Shown here in pieces: positions 48,001 through 60,000 of a DNA stretch of 64,000 bases; the first letter of the stretch is position 1, and each line of letters starts with the position of its first letter. The stretch comes from Curvibacter sp. AEP1-3. Its GTDB lineage: Bacteria > Pseudomonadota > Gammaproteobacteria > Burkholderiales > Burkholderiaceae_C. The notes beneath the pieces are model-generated. The model saw nothing but the letters and a program-made list of their open reading frames with translations. It had not been told where the DNA came from and did not search any database. Position numbers and translations under genes: made by a program. Where the stretch lies: assembly GCF_002163715.1 (NCBI RefSeq), contig NZ_CP015698.1, positions 1,736,001 through 1,800,000 of the forward strand. The letters are read 5' to 3'.

Positions 48001-51000
48001 TTCAGCGCCCGTGCCGAGCTGGCCGGGCTGGTGTTGCCCGCAGTATCGGTCTGGGTGGCACGCAGGCTGTAGGCCTTGTTGGCGCTCAAAGCCGCGTTGT
48101 TGGCGTAGGACGTGCCATTGAAGCTGACATTGTTGGTGATGGAGGTGTCCACGCGCCAGTTGCCGCTGGCATCGGCCAGGGCGTAGAAGGTTTGCACGCT
48201 GCTGTCGGCGGCTGTGGCGGTGAGGGTGATCAGGGCCAGCGCTTCAGCGCCGGTGCCCGCCACCACGGGTGCCACCTTGGTGTTGGCCGACAGCGCACTG
48301 ATGCTGGGGGCCGTGGCCGAGGTGTCGATGGTCAGGCTCAGCGCACTGGAGGTGAGGCCCGCATTGCTGTTGGCCGCCACGTCTTTGGCAGTGATGCTGT
48401 GCACCCCTGTGGCCAGGCTGGCAGTAGGGGTCCACGACCAGGTGTTGCCCGAGGCGGTGACCGTGGCGATCTTGCCGCCGTTGTCGTAAATCTCGACCTG
48501 GCCACCCGAGGTGACGGCCGTGCCCGTGAGCACGGGCAGCCCGACATTGGTGACGCCATCGCCTTTCAAGCCACTGTCGCTGGCCACCGCCAAAATGGGC
48601 ACGCCCATCTTGGACGCGCTGACAGTGAAGCCATAAGGCGTGCTCGTGCCGCTGTTGTTGCCCGCAATGTCGGTCTGCACAGCGGTGATGCTGTTGGCGC
48701 CACTGGTGATGCTGCTCTGGAAAGACCAGAAGCCAGCGGCATTGACGACCACGGTGCCCAAGGTTTGTTGGGTCTGGCCGCTGGGCGTGTTGTAAATGGT
48801 GACGGTGGAACCCGCTTCGCCGGTGCCGTAAAGGGTGGATTGCGGCGCGGTCAGGTCTTGCGCAAACTGCAGGGCGTAGCCGTTGACGGCATACCCCCCG
48901 ACCCCGTTGGCGTAGGTGCCTGAACCACCGCCTGTGCCTGCCGGGAGGCCGGCTGCGGACGTGCTGTATTTGGCATCGATGTTTTTGATGGTGTAGCCAC
49001 CACCTGCCAGGTTATCGGCCTGCAGTTGAGCACCTTTGTAAGTGCTGCCATCGAGCTTGTAAACCCAGAACTTGAGTTGGCCAGACACCGAACTGTCGAT
49101 GCTGCTGGTCAAAATCGTCGCTGCACCCAAGTTGGTGGCATTGCCCTGATACAGGTTGAACGTGCTCGTGCCGGCCAGCAAAGAGTTCTTGAGCAAGTCA
49201 ACGTTGCCCATGCCGACCGTGACACCGGTCGAGCCCACGACTGTGGCATTGCCATTGGCGCTGACAGAAGCCATGACAACAGTGCTGGGCACGGTGGGGG
49301 CGACCACGGCGCTGTCGATCTTGAGGCTGAGCGCCGCACTGGCGTCGCTCAGGTTGCCAGCGGCATCGAACTGCCTGGCCGTGATGCTGGTGGTGGCGTC
49401 GCTTTGCGCAGATAGGGTGTAGTTCCACACACCGGTGTCACTGTTGGCCGTGGCCGTGCCCAGCAGAGTGCCGCCTTGGTAGACGTTGACCAAGGCCCCT
49501 TTGTCGGCAAGGCCGGTGACGGTGGGGGCGATGAACTTGGTGATGCCGTCGGCTTTGATGCCACTGTCGCTGTTGGGGTCGAGGACCACGGTGGGTGCAG
49601 ACGGTTTGGTGGTGTCGATGTTGAGCACGGTGGCGCTGGACACCCGTGTGGTAGACGCCACCCCGGTAGCGGGGTCCACCTCTTTGGCTACCAGGCTGTG
49701 GCTGCCTTCGGCCAGTGTGGTGGTGGCGGGCAATGTCCACAAGCCGTTGGCGTTGGCGTTGGCGGTGCCCACCTTGATGGGGTTGCCTTTGTAGTTGTCC
49801 CACACCTCAACGGTGGCAAATGCTGCGGCGCTGCCGCTCAAAGCCGGGGTGGTGGCACTGGTGATGCCGTCACCCAGCGTGCCGGTGTCGCTGCTCACGG
49901 ACAGCACCGGTGCGCCCACGTTGGCGGTGGCCACATTGGCGCTTTGGGCGGTGCTGCGTGTGCTGAGGTTGCCTGCCGCGTCGGTCTGCTCGGCCTCGAA
50001 GGTGTGCAGGCCGTTGCTCAGGCCGCTGACCGCCAGGCTCCACTGGCCTTGGCTGTTGACCACGGCGGTGCCCAAACCACTGCCAGTGGTGGTGTCGTAC
50101 ACACGCACCGTGACACCGGCCTCGCCCGTGCCGCTGAGGTTGAAGGCGTTGGGCTGGTCGCCACTGATGGCGTTGATGCTGGGAGGCGACACCAGGGTGT
50201 CGTAATTCATCGTCTGCGGAGCGCTGACCGGGCTGGTGTTGCCCGCCACATCGGTCTGGGTGGCTCGAAGGGTGTAGACCTTGTTGGTCACCAAGGCGCT
50301 GGTGGGGGTGTAGGTCGTGCCATTGAAGGTGACGGTGGCAGTGGCCCCGCTGAGTGCGGTGTCCACGCTCCAGGCACCGCTGGCGTTGGCCACGGCGTAG
50401 AAGGTTTGCACGCTGCTGTCGGCCCCTGTGGCGGTGAGGGTGATCAGGGCACCGGCTTCGGCATTGGTGCCCGCCACCACGGGGGCCACATTGGTCTTGG
50501 CCGCCGGGGCGGTGACGCTCGGGGCGAGGGCTGTGTTGTCGATGGTCAGGGCCAACACACCCGAGGTGAGGTTGGCCGTGACGTCTTTGGCGGTGATGGT
50601 GTAACTGCCGCTCATGGCACTGGCAGGGGTGTAGGTCCACACCCCGCCCGACGCGGTGACGGTGGTGAGCAAGGTGGTGCCGTTGTAGATTTGCACCTGA
50701 CCCGCTGCGGTCACGCAGGTGCCGGTGATGGTGGGCTGTGTGGCGCTGGTGATGCCGTCGCCTTTCACACCGCTGTCGCTGGCGGTTTGCAGCACCGGCG
50801 TGCCCATCTTGGCCGTGCTGGTGGTGAAGGTGTAAGCCGTGCTGGGGCTGCTGGTGTTGCCCGCCAAGTCGGTTTGCACCGTGGTGATGCTGTGGCCACC
50901 GCTGGTGAGGGTGTTGGCCCTGAAGGCCCAGATGCCGTTGGCATCCACCAGGGCCGTGCCCAAGGGGGTGGAATTGTCGGTCACCGTGACCGTGGCCCCC

Positions 51001-54000
51001 GCTTCGCCTGTGCCGTAAATGGTGGGTTGCGGGACGGTGAGGTCTTGGGTCAGTTTGAAGTTGTAGCCGTAGAGGGTGTAGCCCGTGGTACCGTTGGCAT
51101 TGCCGGTGGGGAGGCCTGCCAATGTGCTGGCGTACCTGGCTTGAAGCGCTTGGATCGTGAAACCGCCACCAACCACATCGTTGGCCTGGATTTGCAGGCC
51201 TTTGTAGGTGCCGCCGTCGTTAACAGCCACCCAGAAGGTGATTTGGCCAGTCCCTGTGTTGGTGATGGTGCCTGGGACCAGAACACCGAGGTCAGACTTC
51301 GTGGCCGGGCTGCCCAAGGGGTTGCCCCAACCGCTTTGGTAGACACTGAATGTGGAGCTAGACAGTGCCGCGCTGAGCAGCTTGACGTTGCCGAAGGTAC
51401 TCGCCGTGTAGGCCGCTGTGGAAAGAAGCCAGGAGCTGGAGACAGTGCCCCCACTGTTTTGGTTGTTGGTGATCGTGGCCGTCTGGTTAGAAATGTTGAT
51501 CGCGGCCGGCACGGCGGATGCGCCGGCGCTGTTGTCCACCGTGATGCTGAGCGCCGTGCCTGTGCTTTCGTTGCCTGCCGCATCGGCCTGCTTGACGGTG
51601 ATGGCGTTGGCCGTACCGGTGGCGCTGCCCGTCAGGGCGGTGCTGACCTTGATGCTGTAGTCGCCGCTGCTGTTGGCGGTGCCGGTGCCAATCAGGGTGT
51701 TGCTGCTGTTGTACAGATTGACCTTGGCATTGGGGTTGGCCTTGCCACTGACGGTGGGCGTGGTGGTGTTGGTGATGTTGTCACCCAGCACGCCGCTGTC
51801 GCTGACGGCTGTGGTGCTGTTGGGTTCATACTGGGCCAGCTTGGCGGTGGGCGCCGTGCCCGGGGCCACGGTGTCGATGCTGAAGGTGCGGCTGGCACTG
51901 CTGACCCCGCCCCCGCTGGTTAGGGTTTGGGTGGCGGTGACTTGCAGGGGCTGGCTGTCGCCGCCCAGGGTGTTGCGCTGGGTACTGGTCAAGGCGGCAG
52001 ACCAGGCGTTGTTGCTGGCCGTGACCGAAGCGAGCGTGACGCTGGCGCCGGTGACGGTGTTGGTGACGACCACACTGACGCTGGCACCTGTGGTGGCGGC
52101 ACCGGTGAAGGTCGGGGTTTCGTTGCTGCTGACCACGCCGTCGCTGTTGGCGTCACCCGTGATGGTGCTGTCGACCGTGATGGCAGTGGTGGGTGCCGGA
52201 GTGGCTGCGAGGCTGATGGAGCGACCGACTTGCGGCGAAATGATGCCGCTGACGGTTTGGCTGGCCGCCACCTGGATAGGGGTGGCTGCACTGCTGTTGG
52301 CACCCAGGGTCAGGGCTTCTGCGCCGGTGAGCATGGGCACAGACCAGATGCCGCCGGTCACCGTGGCTGACTTAGACACCACGGCTTTGGTGGCGCTGTT
52401 GGTGAAGGTCACCGTGACGGCGCTGGCACTGCTGCTGTTGGTGCCGCCGATGGTGCCAGTGCCGTATTCGCTGGCCGAGATGGTGTCGTCACCCGTGATG
52501 GCCGACGTGATGACGGGTGCGTCGAGCGCGGCGAGCGAGAAGTTGCCACTGCCGTTGTCGGTTTTGACCACGCTGGCGCTGACACCTGCGATGGTTTGCC
52601 TGACCGTGATGCTGAGCGGGCCAGCGCCCAGGGTGGCCATGTTGGCCACGCTCAGGCCCGTGGCCTGCCAGGTGGCCAGGCCGTTGCTGCCGTTGATGAC
52701 GGTGACACCATCGCCGTTGGTCTGGCTGACCGAGACGTTGTTGCTGGTGTTGGTGTAAGTGACGGTGACGGTGGCACCGTTGAGGACGCTGTTGCCACTC
52801 AGGTTGGCGCTGCCTGCGGCGGCTTCGGACCAGGTGATGGTGCTGTCGGAGTAGGCCGAGCCCACGCCGGTGACAAAGGGCTGGGGCAGCGCCTGGACGG
52901 CGATGCCAGTGGTGACGGCCGGTGGCGAGCTGATGGCGCTGGCGCCTGTGCCGTAGCTTTGTTGCACGCTGACAGAGATGTTGCCGGTGCCCAGCGTGGC
53001 CAGGTTGGCCGGGGTGAGGCTGGTGGTCGCCCAGGTGGCGACGCCGGTGCCGGTGCCGTTGGTGATGCTGGCGTTTTGAGTCACTTGCACGCCATTGGCG
53101 TTGGTGTAGGTGACGGTGACGATGGCGTTGTTGACGGTGCTGCCGCTCAGGGTGGCGGTACCTGCAGCGGCCTCGGCCCAACTGATGGCGTTGTCGCCGA
53201 ACAGCTTACCGGCGCTTGTGTCCAGCACAGGGGCTGGCAGGCTGGTGGCGATGTAGGGGCTGTAGGCCAGCACGGGGCTGTTGGTTTGCCCGGCGGCTTG
53301 TTGCACGGCCGTGAGGTTGTGCAGGCCAGCGCTGAGCGGGGCGGTGGGGGTGATGGTCCACGCGCCACTGGCGTTGGCGGTGGTGGAGCCGACCAGGGTG
53401 CTGCCCTCCCACAGTTGCACGGTGGCGTTGGCTTGGGCCAAGGTGCCACTGAAGCGCGGTGTGGCCACGGTGGTGACGTTGTCACCTGCGGTGCCGGTGT
53501 CGTCTGCGGCCAGCAAGCCGATGTTGGGCAGCATGGGCGATGGGTTGCCACCGGTGGGTGCGCCGTCGCTCACATTGACGGTGAATGCTGTGAAGCCGTT
53601 GTTGGGGGTACTTTGCACGTTGCCCGCAGCGTCGCGCTGCTGGGCGGTCAGGCTGTAGCTGCCTGTGGCAGACAGGGTTCTGAGCTGCAGCGACCATGCG
53701 CCTGCGCTGTTGGCCTGGGCGGTGCCCAGCAAGTTGCTGCCCGAGTAAACGTCGACAAAGGCGTTGGCCTCGGCCCCGGTGCCCGCCACGGTGGGCAGCA
53801 AGGCGGTGCTGAGGGTGTTGACACTGTTGACGACAGAGGCACCTGTGATGGCCAATGTTGTCGATGGGGCCGCGCCGTCGTGGGTGACGGTGTAGCTGGT
53901 GTTGTTGCTGGCGTTGCCGGCTTTGTCGGTGGCGGTGACGGTGAGTGTGTTGGCGGCGTTGGCGCCGAGGGCCACGGTGAGTGGGCTGGACCAGGCTCCG

Positions 54001-57000
54001 TTGCTGTCGGCGTAGATGTTGGTGGCGTTGACTTGCGCACCAGCAATGTTTTTGATGGTGATGAGCGCACCCGCTTCGGCGGTGCCGTTCAGGGTAATGA
54101 AGTCACCGGCCAGGCCTTTGTTGGTGCGGTTGTCGCCTTGCACGCCGCTGTCTGAGGCGGCGGCCAGGTCCACGGTGGGGGTGCTGGGGGCGGCGTTGTC
54201 GTTGGTGAGGGTCAGAGGGCTGGAATAGGCATCGGATGTGCCTGCCCCGTTCATGGCCTTGGCCACCAGTTTGGTGGTGCCGTTGGCGTTGAGCGCGATG
54301 CCGCTGGCAGACCAATTGCCATTGCTGCCTACGACGCTCGATGAACCCTTGAGGATATAGAGGCCGCCACCCAGGTCTTCAAAGACCTGGATGGTGTCGC
54401 CCGCTGTGGCACCGGTGCCGTTGACGGTGACGGTGGTTTTGTTGGTGGTGTTGTCGGTGGCATAGTTGACGCCATTGACCACGCCTGTACCGGTGTCGTC
54501 GCCACTCAACAGTGTGAAGGCAGCCACGGTGTAGCTGGGCTTGACCGCGGTGATCGTGGTACCACGGTTGATGGTGATCGGGGTCTCGCCAGAAAACTCG
54601 CTGGGGTTGCCTTGGGCATCGAGCACGCGCGCTTTAAGTTGGTGAGCGCTGCTGGACTCGGGCAGCACGGCGGCGGTGCTGGTGACATTGATGGTCCATG
54701 TACCTGCCGTGCTGGTGTTGACCGTGGCCAGACGGTTGCTGCCTTGCCAAAGCTCGACCGTGCCGCCAGCCACCGCGCCGGTGCCTGTGAAGCCGAGCGC
54801 CGTGGCGTTGGTGATGCCATCGCCTTTGGTGCCGGAGTCGCTCGCGTCGGTGAGCGTGGGGGCAGAGGGCGCGGCGACCGTGACGGGCGCGGCAATGCTT
54901 AGGCTCAGCGGTGCGGACACGCTGCTGGTGTTGCCGGCCAGGTCGGTCTGGTCCACACGCAGGGTGCGGGTGCCCACGCTCAGGGCGCTGGTGGTAGCAC
55001 TCCAGGTGCCGTCGGCCTGCACGGTGGCGGTGGCCACGGGGGTGGTGTTGGTGCCGTCAAACACGCGGATGGTGGCACCGGGCTCGGCCCCGCTGCCGTT
55101 GAGTCTTGGGGTGGTGACGGCGGTGATGCGGTCACCCTTCGTGCCGCTGTCGCTGGCGGCGTCGAGCAAGGGCGCGGTGGGCGCGTTGGCCGTCACGTCC
55201 AGCGTGACGACGGTGGCGGGGCTGAGCGCCGTGGCGTTGCCTGCCGCGTCGTATTGGCGCGCGGTGTAGAGGTGTCGGGTGGCGCTCACGTTGCTGAGTG
55301 TGGTGGTCCAGGCACCGGTGCTGTCGGCTTGCACGGTAGCGACTCTGACGTTGTTGTCGAGCAGGTCGACATAGGCATTGGCCTCGGCGACGCCGCCGAA
55401 CACGAGGGTGCGGCTGGAGGTGATGCCGTCGGTGTTGCTGCCGACGGTGATGCTGCCGCTGGTGCCTGCGATGGTGGCCAGTGTGTCAGAGCTGCTGCTG
55501 AGCAGCACGGTGGGGACCAGTGTGGGCGCGGCGTTGTCAAACACGACCTGGTAGCTGGGCGATGCGGGGCTCCAGACGGTGCCGCCAGCGGCCCTTTGGC
55601 GGACGGTGAAGGTGGTGTCGGTGGTGAGGACGCCGAAGTTGCCCAGGGGGTTGAGGGTGTAGGACCAGGTGCCGTTGGCCAGGGCCGTGGCGGTGGCGGC
55701 GAGCACGATCGGGGTGCCGTTCTTGGGCGTGGCGGTGATCTCGATGGTGGCACCGCTGAGTGCGCCGCTGCCGGTGAGGGTGACGGCAGCGACGTTGGTG
55801 ATGCCGTCAGACTGGCTGACACCGCTGTCGGTGGCGGCGCTCAGGGCCAGGCTGGTGAGCTGGCTGGGGGCGGCGTCGATGGCCGTGGTGCCCCAGGTGA
55901 CTTGGGTGCTGGCGTTGTTGGTGCTGGCACTGGTGTTGCCTGCCCGGTCGGTGTAGCTGAGGCTGAAGGTTTGTGCGCCCGCTGTGGCCGGGGTGGGCAG
56001 TGTGAAGTTGAAGCTGCCGTCGGCCGCTGCGGTGGCCTGGGCCACAGCAACAGGCGAGCCAGCACCGACCGTGGTGAAGAGTTGCACGGTGGCACCAGCC
56101 TCTGCGCCTCTGCCAGAAATGACCTGGTTGGGGGCGACGTTGTAATTGGCGCTCAAGCCGTTGAAGCTGAGCGTGGACGTGGCTTGGGTGTCGAGCGTGA
56201 AACTGACGGTTTGCACACTGGCGTTGCCGGCTTTGTCGGTCTGGCGCACGTCGACTCTGTAGAAGCCGTCGGCGCTGCCGTCGGTCACGCCGGCTGAAGG
56301 ATCGGTGTAGCTGCTGGTCCAGGCACCGGGGGTGCCGTTGTCTTTGGTGATGCGGTATTCGACGCGGGCACCCTGCTCTGCATTGGTGGGCGCGGTGATG
56401 GCGCCGAGTCTGGTCAGGCTGTCGGTGTTGGTGGCGCTGTTGGGCGCGGTGTCGGTGGTCAGGCGGGCGTTGGGCACGGCCGGGGCGGTGCTGTCGAGCG
56501 TGAAGCTCAGGGTTTGCACATCGCCCACATTACCGGCGCTGTCGGTTTGGCGGACTTCGACCTTGTAGTCGCCGTCGTTGCTGCCATTGGCCAGGGGGGC
56601 GGTGTAGGTGGTGCTCCAGGCACCGACCACTGCGGACGGACCTGTGCCTTTGGTGATGCGGTATTCGACGCGGGCGCCCTGCTCTGCGTTGCCGGGTGCG
56701 GACACGGCGGCGGTGTTGGTGATGCCGTCGTTGGCAAACGCGGCGTCCTGGCCGTTGGTGCTGTCGGTGATGGTGGCGTTGGGGGTGGCGGGCTTGCTGC
56801 TGTCGAGCGTGAAGGTGATGCTTTGCGGCACGCTGATGTTGCCGGCCAGGTCGGTCTGGCGGAGTTCGACGGTGTAGACACCGTCGTTGCTGCCGTCGGC
56901 CACGGGGGCGGTGTAGGTGGTGCTCCAGGCACCGACCACTGCGGACGGACCTGTGCCTTTGGTCACACGGTATTCGACTTTGGCACCGCTTTCTGCGTTG

Positions 57001-60000
57001 TTGGGTGCGGTGATGGCAGCGCTGTTGGTGATGCCGTCGCTGGCAAAGGCCGCTTGCTGACCGTTGGTGCTGTCGAGCGTCAGTCTGGCGTTGGTGGCTG
57101 CCACCGTGGTGTCGACGACCAGGGGCAGGTCGTTGGAAACCGTGGGCGCACCACTGCCAGCGCTGAGCTGGGCTTTGAGCACGGTGGTGGCGTTGCTGGC
57201 CAATGCGCTGCGGGCCACGGTGACGGTGACAGACGTGGCTGTGCCTGTGAAGGCGTAGCTGGTGGCTGGAGTGCCTGCACCCACGGCAAAGGCAACGGGG
57301 GTGGTGCCGTTCATCAGTTGCAGGGTCTGGCCGGACGCAAAACTGCCGTTGATGATGAGGTCAACGGTCGATTCTTGGGCGTTGAGGTAAGTGTCGCTGG
57401 CACTGACGGAGGTGGCGGTGGGGGCAGCAGCAAGCTTGCTGCTGTCCACGGTCAGCGTCATGCTGATGGCCAGGGTCGATTGGATGAAGCTGGTGGCCTG
57501 CGCTGTCAACATTTGGCCTGCCACTTTGGTGGCCGCTACACCCTGGGTGATGGCTTGCTGTGTGACGGTGGTTTGCGATCCGGCCTGAGTCAAGCTGCCG
57601 GTGACGGTGCGGGTTTCACCCGCAGTGTCCACCGTGACTTTGAGCGCTTGGGCGATGTTTTGCGCCATGTCCACTGTGGTCAGGCCAGCGGCTTTTTCGG
57701 CATTGGCGACGACGGCCAGAGCGCGACCGTAGGCGCTGGCGACGTCGGTGCCATTGACCACGGTGGTGTCCACCGCGCCTGTGGTTGTGACGGTGGTTTT
57801 AACGGCTGTGCGGGCAATATCGACGGCCGCACCGCTGCTGTCCACAATGCCGAAGGCTTGCGCCACAGCTTTGTTGGTGTCGACCACGGTTTGCGTGGTC
57901 AGGGTCGTGGGCAGTTCAGTGATGCCTTGCGCCGTGGCGGCGATGCCCATTTTGTTGGCGGCTGCTGTGGTGAGCGGCGTGACGCTCAGGCTGACGGTTT
58001 TACTGCTGCTGTCCACTGCGGCAACGGACATGAGCACGGTGCCGACGCCAAAGTCTGTGGCTTTTCCGGTGGCTTCGTTGATGTAGTCCGGGGAGCTGTC
58101 ACCGTCGATCATTTTGGCAATGACCACGCCGGCGAAGTCGGATTTGTCCACAAAGGTGTATTTGCGTGCGACGCTGTCGTAGCTCATGTTGCCCAACAAC
58201 TGCCCTGCATCCGGCCCGCTGGCTTTGTAGAGGGCCATGGTGGTGTTGGTGTCATCGGTGGCCTGTGGCCCGGCAGCGAATGTGGCGCTGTAACCCGTGC
58301 CCGTGCCGCGGATGGTGATGCTGGCGGTTTGGTCCACCGTGGCGTTGTTCACGTCCTTGACCTGGTAGCTGACCACGATGGTGGTGGTTTGGTCGGCCGA
58401 GAGGCTTTGGTAGGCGGCGTTGGTGGGGTCGACCGTCAGGGTCTTGCCGCTGAGCGTGACGCCTGGAGGCAAGGCCGTGCCACCGCTGGCTGTGGATGCG
58501 CCGTCGACTTTGTAGGTGACGCTGGCCACGGCCAGGGTCGCTGTCTCGCCTGCATCCAGATCGCTGGCTCCGGACAGCAGGTTGACTTCGGTCGGAGCTG
58601 ACGCGTCGGTTTTGAGTTCAGTGGCCCCGGCCAAGCTGATGGCGCTGCTGACCGTGGGCGCGTCGTTCGTGCCGGTGATGGTGACGGTGATGAGTTGCTC
58701 TGTGCCGTCTGCCGCTTTGACGGTGATGCTGTCGGTGTATTGCTGGTCTTTGACAAATTCGTCGTGCGCGCTGTCGGCGGTGTAGGTCCAGGCGCCACCG
58801 GTGGTGATGCTGAACTTGCCGTAGCCGCCGCTGCCGGCCACATTGGTCTGGGCCTGGAACAGGTTGGCTGTGCCGTCCACGTCGGTGGCCGTCAAGGTGC
58901 CGCTGGTGCTCAGCGCTTGGTTGCTTTCGGTCAGGCTCTTGGCCACATCGCCGCTGATCACGGCGGCGTCGTTCGTACCGGTGATGCTAAACACCGCATT
59001 GGCGGTGCTCTTGTTGCCCGCCTTGTCAATCACAGCGATGGTGAAGGGGTCTGTGATCCCGGTGCTGGCGGCCGTCAGGGCTTCAGTGGTGGGTTTGGTG
59101 TTGTTCAGCGCGTAGCTGACTTCTCCAGTGGTTTTGTTGAACGTGGCTGTGCCGTAGCTGCCTTCTTTGGTGAAGAGATTGGCATTGCCTGGGTCAACAG
59201 TCCATCCGCCGGACGCTGTCATGGTGGCGGTGTCGAAGTCGACTGCGGCGGAGCCACTGTTGTCGGCCTTGGTGACGGTGATTTTGGACGTGGCTGTGCC
59301 TACGGTGTCGTTGGCAGCGCCACCGGCTTCCACCAAGGTGGCTGTTGCGTTGCCTGGTGTGGCTGTGGGGGCGACGTTGTCCACCATGTAATTGGCGTTG
59401 TCGGCCACGAGGGCGTGGGAGAGTTTGGCGTCGGTGCTGGTGCCGGCGAGCTTGATGGTCGCAGAGCCGAGCGTGATGGCGTTGGCAGCGATGCTGAGGC
59501 CATCGGTGTCCGTCAGTGCCGTGGTGGCGCTTACAGGCACCTCGTACTTGAACTTGAGGGTGGTGAGGTTGCTGCTGCCACCACTGAGCGTGGCGTCAAA
59601 GTCGGCCTGGACTGTGGTGCCACCCACGTTGATACCCAGCTTGGGCGCACCCGTGCCTGCAACGTCAACGGCTTTTTTCATGGCCACGCTGATGACCAGG
59701 GTGTCGCCCGCGTTGAGGGTGCTGTTGCTCAGGTCTGCACCGCTGGTGGTGTTGGGCGTGTCGATGGCCACCGCCTGGATGTCGGAGAGACCGGGGGTGG
59801 TTTCACCAGCGTCCAGCGCTTGCAGCGTGATTTTTTTAAATGGTTCCGCTAAGTTACCGTCATAAATGCTGCTGTTGTTTGCAGCATTGAGTACGATACG
59901 TCCATCTGCGAAATACAACTCGTCGTCTTCACCACCAACCGTGAAGGTGACAATTTCGACGATACCATTATCAAGCCCTGCAGTGCGAGTCAGCGTGTAC

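Noticed and set aside
37761..58601. Very long plus-strand ORFs opposite the giant gene (for example 37761-39602, 40260-42776, 45519-48923, 56514-58601)
   Set aside because: They are Gly/Val/Ala/Arg-rich antisense frames that arise because the repeat gene is GC-rich and rarely creates stops on the other strand. They contain no known motifs, and the minus-strand frame has clear domains.
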